From Rhodoferax sp. (lineage in GTDB: Bacteria; Pseudomonadota; Gammaproteobacteria; Burkholderiales; Burkholderiaceae), in assembly GCA_020048295.1 (NCBI GenBank), contig JAIFMT010000134.1:1-9523 (forward strand): a stretch of DNA of 9,523 nucleotides, in the 5' to 3' direction. Shown piece by piece: positions 5,117 through 9,523 of the stretch (within the stretch, counting starts at the first letter, position 1; every line of letters begins with the position of its first letter). Both the position numbers and the translations under genes were made by a program. The notes under the pieces are model-generated. The model saw only the letters and a program-made list of their open reading frames with translations. It searched no databases and was not told the DNA's origin.

Positions 5117-7795
5117 GTGCCAAACCACACTGATCAAATCTTGCCGACCCTGGCAGACCAGCCCGGCTGGCATCTGCGTGAGGTGCAGGACCTGCTGAAC
5201 CAGCACGCCGTCAACCCGGCACAGGGTTTGTCGCACGACGAAGCTGCCCGCCGCCTGGCGCACTACGGCCCCAACGCATTGCAGAACAAGACACAGCGCG
5301 GCCCACTCAAACTGCTGATCGAACAATTCAGCGACTTCATGGTGCTGGTGTTGCTGGCAGCTGCCGTGGTGTCGGGGGTGATTGGCGACCTGACCGACAC
5401 CCTGGCCATTTTGGTGATTGTGCTGCTCAATGCGGCGATTGGCTTCGTGCAAAGCTGGCGCGCCGACCGCGCCCTGGCCGCCCTGCAACAACTCGCTGCC
5501 GCGCAAGCCAGCGTGCTGCGCGACAGCCAGACGCTCATGGTTGCGGCTGACACCCTGGTTCCCGGCGACATTGTGTTGCTGGAGGCCGGCAACCAGGTGC
5601 CCGCCGACCTGCGCCTGATCCGGGTCGCGCAACTCCAAGTCGATGAGTCGGTGCTGACCGGCGAGTCGGTCACCGTGGCCAAACACAGCGCCGCCCTGCC
5701 CGCCAACACCAGCCCGGCGCTGGGCGACCAGCTCAACATGGCCTTCAAGGGCAGCACCGCCACCCATGGTCGTGCGCACGGTCTGGTAATGGCCACCGGC
5801 ATGGCCACCGAACTGGGCAAGGTGGCACAACTGCTCGACACCGAGACCCGCAGCACACCCTTGCAAAACCGGCTGGCGGCGTTTGGCAAACGCCTGGCGC
5901 TGGTGGTGATCGGCATCTGCTTGGTGATTTTTGTGGCTGGCATCTGGCGTGGCGAAGCGCCGCTGTTGATGGCCATGACCGCCATCAGCCTGGCCGTCGC
6001 CGCCATCCCCGAGGCCTTGCCCGCGGTCGTGACCGTGCTGCTGGCGCTGGGTGCGCGACGCATGGTGGCCGTACACGCGCTGGTGCGACGCTTGCCATCG
6101 GTGGAGACGCTGGGCTCGGTCACCACCATCTGTTCAGATAAAACCGGCACCCTGACGCAAAACAAAATGCACGCCGAGCTGCTGTGGGCCAACGGCGGGC
6201 GCTGGCTGCCGGGTGAGCCAGTGCCAGGGCCAATCCACCAGGAGGCCTTGCGCGCGGCGGCCCTGTGCAACGACGCGCACCGCAACGCCACGACCGCGTC
6301 CGACTGGCAGGGCGACCCGACCGAGACCGCCTTGGTGCAGGCCGCGTTGGCAGGCGGGCAAGACAAGGCCCAGCTCGATGCTGCCTGGCCGCGTCTGCAT
6401 GAGCAGCCGTTTGATGCCGAGCGCAAGCGCATGACCACCATGCACGCCAGCGGCAACGGCTTTGTTGGCTACACCAAAGGCTCACCCGAGTCGGTGCTGG
6501 CGTGCTGCACGTCGCAATGGTTACCCACTGGCACGCAACCGCTGGAGCGGGCCGCGCAAATCGCCCAGGCCGACGCACTGGCCGCCCAGGGCCTGCGCGT
6601 GCTGGCCTTGGCGCGCCGTGACCACGTCGCACTGAGCGCGGCTGACCACGTCGAAACGCTGGAGCGCGACTTGCAGTTTCTGGGTCTGATCGCGCTGATT
6701 GACCCACCGCGCCCCGAGGCTGGAGCCGCCGTGCGCGACTGCCTCAGCGCCGGCATCACGCCGGTGATGATCACCGGCGACCATCCCGCCACGGCACGCG
6801 CCATTGCACAGCGGCTGGGCATCGTGACTGACCCGCAAGCGCGCGTGCTGACCGGGCAAGACCTGGCCTTGCTCGACGACGATGCCCTGCGCCAGCAGGT
6901 GGCCGAGGTGCGGGTTTATGCCCGGGTGGATCCGGCACAAAAAATCCGCATCGTTGAAGCCCTGCAAGCACAAGGCGAGATCGTTGCCATGACCGGCGAC
7001 GGTGTCAACGATGCACCGGCCCTCAAGCGCGCCGACATTGGTGTGGCGATGGGCCAGGGCGGCACCGATGTGGCGCGCGAGGCGGCCAGCATGGTGCTGC
7101 TGGACGACAACTTCGCAACCATCGTGGCAGCAGTGCGCGAGGGACGGCGCATTTTTGACAACATCCGCAAGTTTGTGCGCTACGCCATGACCGGCAACTC
7201 GGGCGAAATCTGGACCTTGTTTTTGGCCCCGCTGTTTTTTCTGCCGATCCCGCTGCTGCCGATTCACATCCTCTGGATCAACCTGGTGACCGACGGCCTG
7301 CCCGGACTGGCGCTGGCCGCCGAGCCGGCCGAACGCGGCGTGATGCAGCGTCCGCCGCGCGCACCCGATGAAAGCCTGTTTGCCGGCGGCATGTGGCAGC
7401 ACATCCTGTTCATCGGGCTGCTGATGGCTGGCCTGTGCCTGGGCGTGCAATATTGGGCGCTGAACCACGGCAATGCGCACGGGCAAACCATGGTGTTTAC
7501 CGTGCTGACGCTGGCACAAATGGCACATGTGATGGCCATCCGCTCCGAGCGTGATGCCCTGTGGCAGCTTGGCCTGGGCAGCAACAAGCCGCTGCTGGGG
7601 GCGGTACTGTTGACCTTTGCACTGCAAATGGCCACCATTTATGTGCCGCTGCTGAACCCGATTTTCAAAACCCAAGCGCTGAGTCTGGCGGAACTGGCGA
7701 TCTGCCTGACAGCCGCAGCGCTGGTTGGCGTGGCGGTCGAGATTGAGAAAGCCTGGCGCCGGGCCGTTCGGGTAGTTCGGCCAGCGCCAGGCTGA
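5117..7795 (+). CDS. P2A-type cation (probably Ca2+/Mn2+) transporting P-type ATPase
   Basis: Inner-membrane pump that uses ATP to export divalent cations, related to SERCA and bacterial PacL/LMCA1. The 892-residue product has an N-terminal cation-ATPase domain (about 20-85), TGES of the actuator (181-184), PEALP in M4 (Glu299), the phosphorylation site DKTGT (Asp341), a nucleotide-binding KGSPE (Lys454), and GDGVNDAP (627-634). C-terminal helices include NSGE (694-697) in M5 and NLVTDGLPGLAL (from 722) in M6. VAAIPE, Asn722, Thr725 and Asp726 match the SERCA calcium site II and shared ligands. The M8 position occupied by Glu908 in SERCA appears to be Gln801, so a single ion site is likely. 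A GTG start with AGGAG four bases upstream (5108-5112) is used. The preceding 439-bp gap suggests its own promoter. It ends in a strong hairpin (7751-7792). The exact ion cannot be settled from sequence. Confidence 0.93.
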   Translation: MPNHTDQILPTLADQPGWHLREVQDLLNQHAVNPAQGLSHDEAARRLAHYGPNALQNKTQRGPLKLLIEQFSDFMVLVLLAAAVVSGVIGDLTDTLAILVIVLLNAAIGFVQSWRADRALAALQQLAAAQASVLRDSQTLMVAADTLVPGDIVLLEAGNQVPADLRLIRVAQLQVDESVLTGESVTVAKHSAALPANTSPALGDQLNMAFKGSTATHGRAHGLVMATGMATELGKVAQLLDTETRSTPLQNRLAAFGKRLALVVIGICLVIFVAGIWRGEAPLLMAMTAISLAVAAIPEALPAVVTVLLALGARRMVAVHALVRRLPSVETLGSVTTICSDKTGTLTQNKMHAELLWANGGRWLPGEPVPGPIHQEALRAAALCNDAHRNATTASDWQGDPTETALVQAALAGGQDKAQLDAAWPRLHEQPFDAERKRMTTMHASGNGFVGYTKGSPESVLACCTSQWLPTGTQPLERAAQIAQADALAAQGLRVLALARRDHVALSAADHVETLERDLQFLGLIALIDPPRPEAGAAVRDCLSAGITPVMITGDHPATARAIAQRLGIVTDPQARVLTGQDLALLDDDALRQQVAEVRVYARVDPAQKIRIVEALQAQGEIVAMTGDGVNDAPALKRADIGVAMGQGGTDVAREAASMVLLDDNFATIVAAVREGRRIFDNIRKFVRYAMTGNSGEIWTLFLAPLFFLPIPLLPIHILWINLVTDGLPGLALAAEPAERGVMQRPPRAPDESLFAGGMWQHILFIGLLMAGLCLGVQYWALNHGNAHGQTMVFTVLTLAQMAHVMAIRSERDALWQLGLGSNKPLLGAVLLTFALQMATIYVPLLNPIFKTQALSLAELAICLTAAALVGVAVEIEKAWRRAVRVVRPAPG
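7751..7792. terminator. Strong hairpin at the end of the ATPase gene, possible terminator
   Basis: GCCTGGCGC (7751-7759) pairs perfectly with GCGCCAGGC (7784-7792). Inside it GGCCG (7762-7766) pairs with CGGCC (7778-7782), giving 14 base pairs with a small internal bulge and an 11-base loop. The structure ends one base before the ATPase stop codon. On the plus strand no T-run follows. On the minus strand the next bases are TTTCTC, so it could stop transcripts arriving from gspE/DUF1840. Either direction is possible between convergent genes. Confidence 0.45.
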
Positions 7796-7823
7796 TGCCA
7801 GCGGTCAACGTTCTCCGCTGCTC

Positions 7824-7843
7824 GCCGGCATGCAGTGCCCGGC
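7824..7843. repeat. Small hairpin in the convergent ATPase/DUF1840 spacer
   Basis: GCCGGCA (7824-7830) pairs with TGCCCGGC (7836-7843), with one bulged C and a five-base loop. A second, looser inverted pair surrounds the following bases: GACGCGCTG (7849-7857) against CAGCGCGGTC (7901-7910), with one extra base. No T-run adjoins either. The 146-bp spacer (7796-7941) contains no gene that I can support. Confidence 0.35.
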
Positions 7844-7941
7844 ATCCTGACGCGCTGTGGCTTGCCCCATCCGCAAAGGATAACGACGCAATGCGCCCGT
7901 CAGCGCGGTCTAAATCGGGATATTTGTGATTTCTGCATCCC

Positions 7942-8259
7942 TTACACGCCCCACACGACGTCTTTGCCGGCTTGGGCGCTGGTTTGCAGCAGCTCGATGA
8001 AAGGCGCGGCACGCTGGCGCAGCAAGACGCTGTCACCCACCACATCGACCACCGCTTGCGGGTCTTCGGCCAGCCGGGCCTGGGCTGCCTCGTGTGCTGC
8101 AATGGCCGCCTCCAGCGCAGCGATGGCGCCAGGCATCTGTTCCAAGGTGATGACGCCTTGGGCTGCGGGCTCTTTGCCAATGATGGCCAGCATCTGGTCG
8201 CCGTTGAACTGCTGCATGATGACATCGGCAGTTGCCTGGGATTTGAACTTGTAGATCAT
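7942..8259 (-). CDS. DUF1840 domain protein
   Basis: Small protein of 105 residues, mostly helical and with no signal peptide or membrane segment, so probably cytoplasmic. The start MIYKFKSQATADVIMQQFNGDQMLAIIGK and the segment QGVITLEQMPGAIAALEAAI fit the DUF1840 family, found mainly in betaproteobacteria; the function is unknown. An acidic, alanine-rich helix (AALEAAIAAHEAAQARLAED) follows, then VGDSVLLRQRAAPFIELL and a terminal KDVVWGV. The ATG at 8259 is chosen because the family starts with MIYKF. The same frame runs upstream to 8379, but that stretch reads as non-coding. Only a weak ribosome-binding site (GAAAG) is visible. It lies 136 bp downstream of gspE on the same strand and faces the cation ATPase; neither neighbour gives a firm clue to its job. 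Confidence 0.85.
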   Translation of the reverse strand: MIYKFKSQATADVIMQQFNGDQMLAIIGKEPAAQGVITLEQMPGAIAALEAAIAAHEAAQARLAEDPQAVVDVVGDSVLLRQRAAPFIELLQTSAQAGKDVVWGV

Positions 8260-8395
8260 GACGTTACTTTCATAAACAGTGCGCGATTTGCAGGTGACCC
8301 GGCTGCCACGCACACGCTGGCCAGGTCTGATTCGGATGTTGCCATTGTCAGCCGACCGCTTGCTGCCTGTCCAGTGCAATTGTCAAGATCCAGCC

Positions 8396-9523
8396 TCAAT
8401 CCCGCGTGACGCGCAGCAGTTCTTCGCGCGAGGTGATGCCCAGCTGCACCAGTCGCTCGCCATCCTGGCGCATCAGCACCATGCCGGCAGCCATGGCGGC
8501 GGCGCGGATGTCGGCTTCGCTGGCGCGGCTGTGGATTTGGGCGCGGATGGCATCGTCGGTGGTGAGCAGCTCAAACACACCGCTGCGCCCGGCATAGCCG
8601 GTGTGGCCGCAGCGCTCGCAGCCCACCGGGTGGTGGTCTTGTTTGCAATGCACGCACAGCTTGCGCACCAGGCGCTGCGCCAGCACGCCGAGCAGCGAAC
8701 TCGACAGCAAAAACGGCTCCACGCCCATGTCGGTCAGGCGCGTCACGGCACTGGCTGCGTCGTTGGTGTGCAGTGTGGCCAGCACCAGATGGCCGGTCAA
8801 ACTGGCCTGGATGGCGATTTGCGCGGTCTCAAAGTCGCGGATTTCGCCGATCATGATGATGTCGGGGTCTTGCCGCAGGATGGCGCGCAAGGCCTTGGCA
8901 AAGTCAAGCTCGATCTTCGGGTTGACCTGCGTCTGCCCGACCCCGGCCAGCTCGTACTCGATCGGGTCTTCCACCGTCATGATGTTGTTGCGCGTGGCAT
9001 CGAGCCGGCTCAAGGCGGCGTACAGCGTGGTGGTCTTGCCCGAGCCGGTGGGGCCCGTCACCAGCACAATGCCGTGCGGCTGGGCCACCAAATGCTCAAA
9101 TTTGCGTAGCACCTCGCCTTGCATTCCCAAGGCTTCCAGGCTCAAACGGCCTTCAGACTTGTCCAGCAGGCGCAGCACCGCGCGCTCGCCGTGCGCACTC
9201 GGCAGCGTGCTCACCCGCACATCCACCGCGCGGGTGCCAATGCGCAGGCTGATGCGCCCGTCTTGCGGCAGGCGGCGCTCGGCAATGTCCAGCTCGGCCA
9301 TGATCTTCAGGCGCGAAATCAGCGCCGCGTGCAGCGCCCGGTTGGGCTGCACCACCTCGCGCAGCGTACCATCGACGCGAAAACGCACGCTCGAATGCCG
9401 CTCGTAGGGTTCGATGTGGATGTCGCTGGCCCCATCGCGCGCGGCTTGCGTCAGCAGCGCGTTGAGCATGCGGATGATCGGCGCGTCGTCGGCGGTTTCC
9501 AGCAGGTCTTCAATGGCCGGCAG
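8396..9523 (-). CDS. gspE: Type II secretion ATPase GspE, C-terminal part (5' end outside window)
   Basis: Cytoplasmic hexameric ATPase that powers pseudopilus assembly in the type II secretion system, docked on the inner-membrane platform GspL/GspF. The frame is open to the window edge; 375 residues are visible. They contain the N2 domain ([68 protein letters not shown]), Walker A GPTGSGKT (9055-9032), the Asp box around TVEDPIEYE, Walker [13 protein letters not shown] (8869-8834), the His box [14 protein letters not shown], and a four-cysteine zinc site (codons at 8656, 8647, 8620 and 8611). The zinc loop has only eight residues between the CxxC pairs, against about 29 in Vibrio EpsE. The sequence is nearer GspE than PilB. 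No gspF follows; the next gene on this strand is DUF1840. The missing 5' part would hold the N1 domain. Confidence 0.93.
   Translation of the reverse strand: MPAIEDLLETADDAPIIRMLNALLTQAARDGASDIHIEPYERHSSVRFRVDGTLREVVQPNRALHAALISRLKIMAELDIAERRLPQDGRISLRIGTRAVDVRVSTLPSAHGERAVLRLLDKSEGRLSLEALGMQGEVLRKFEHLVAQPHGIVLVTGPTGSGKTTTLYAALSRLDATRNNIMTVEDPIEYELAGVGQTQVNPKIELDFAKALRAILRQDPDIIMIGEIRDFETAQIAIQASLTGHLVLATLHTNDAASAVTRLTDMGVEPFLLSSSLLGVLAQRLVRKLCVHCKQDHHPVGCERCGHTGYAGRSGVFELLTTDDAIRAQIHSRASEADIRAAAMAAGMVLMRQDGERLVQLGITSREELLRVTRD

Noticed and set aside
4964..6076. 370-codon minus-strand open frame opposite the ATPase
   Set aside because: Long shadow frame in GC-rich DNA; the composition is dominated by Gly, Gln and His, and the opposite strand encodes clear P-type ATPase motifs.
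8381..8386. Perfect TTGACA on the minus strand upstream of the DUF1840 gene
   Set aside because: No -10-like sequence lies 16-18 bases downstream (the 17-base position reads GCAAGC), so a promoter call is not supported.
8279..9109. 276-codon plus-strand open frame opposite gspE
   Set aside because: Shadow of gspE; His-, Gln- and Gly-rich with no domain, while the minus strand has Walker A, Walker B and a zinc site.

Overview
The window reads as chromosomal DNA of a GC-rich betaproteobacterium, most likely a member of the Comamonadaceae (Rhodoferax/Polaromonas/Acidovorax-like). This is an inference from the protein flavour of LeuS, LptE, HolA and GspE, the DUF1840 gene, and an AT-rich short repeat with a CAAGGGCTA core that I associate with that family. 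Almost all of the DNA is ordinary core or widely distributed genes. I found no phage, insertion sequence, CRISPR array, toxin module, tRNA or rRNA.

Layout, left to right: the 3' half of leuS (+), lptE (+), a divergent pair made of ornithine cyclodeaminase (-) and an Lrp/AsnC-type regulator (+), holA (+), a 439-bp intergenic stretch rich in repeats, a large P2A-type cation-transporting ATPase (+), a short convergent spacer with hairpins, a DUF1840 gene (-), and the 3' part of gspE (-) running off the right edge.

The leuS-lptE-holA order is an old proteobacterial arrangement (E. coli has leuS-lptE-holA-nadD). Here the ocd/lrp pair sits inside it. The ocd stop codon lies within the end of lptE, so the two genes overlap tail to tail by 17 bp, and lrp ends 27 bp before holA. 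The pair looks like a self-contained amino-acid catabolism module: ornithine is converted to proline by Ocd under a divergent Lrp-type sensor. It was apparently inserted into, or assembled within, a housekeeping operon, which probably leaves holA dependent on the lrp transcript or on a weak local promoter.

The most unusual signals are non-coding. One AT-rich repeat copy (811-880) is read in frame inside leuS as part of a linker. A second, diverged copy lies in opposite orientation downstream of holA (about 4738-4799). A REP doublet of REPIN type (4938-5007) follows in the same intergenic region. I see no convincing new multi-gene system; the repeats and the split operon are what deserve a second look.
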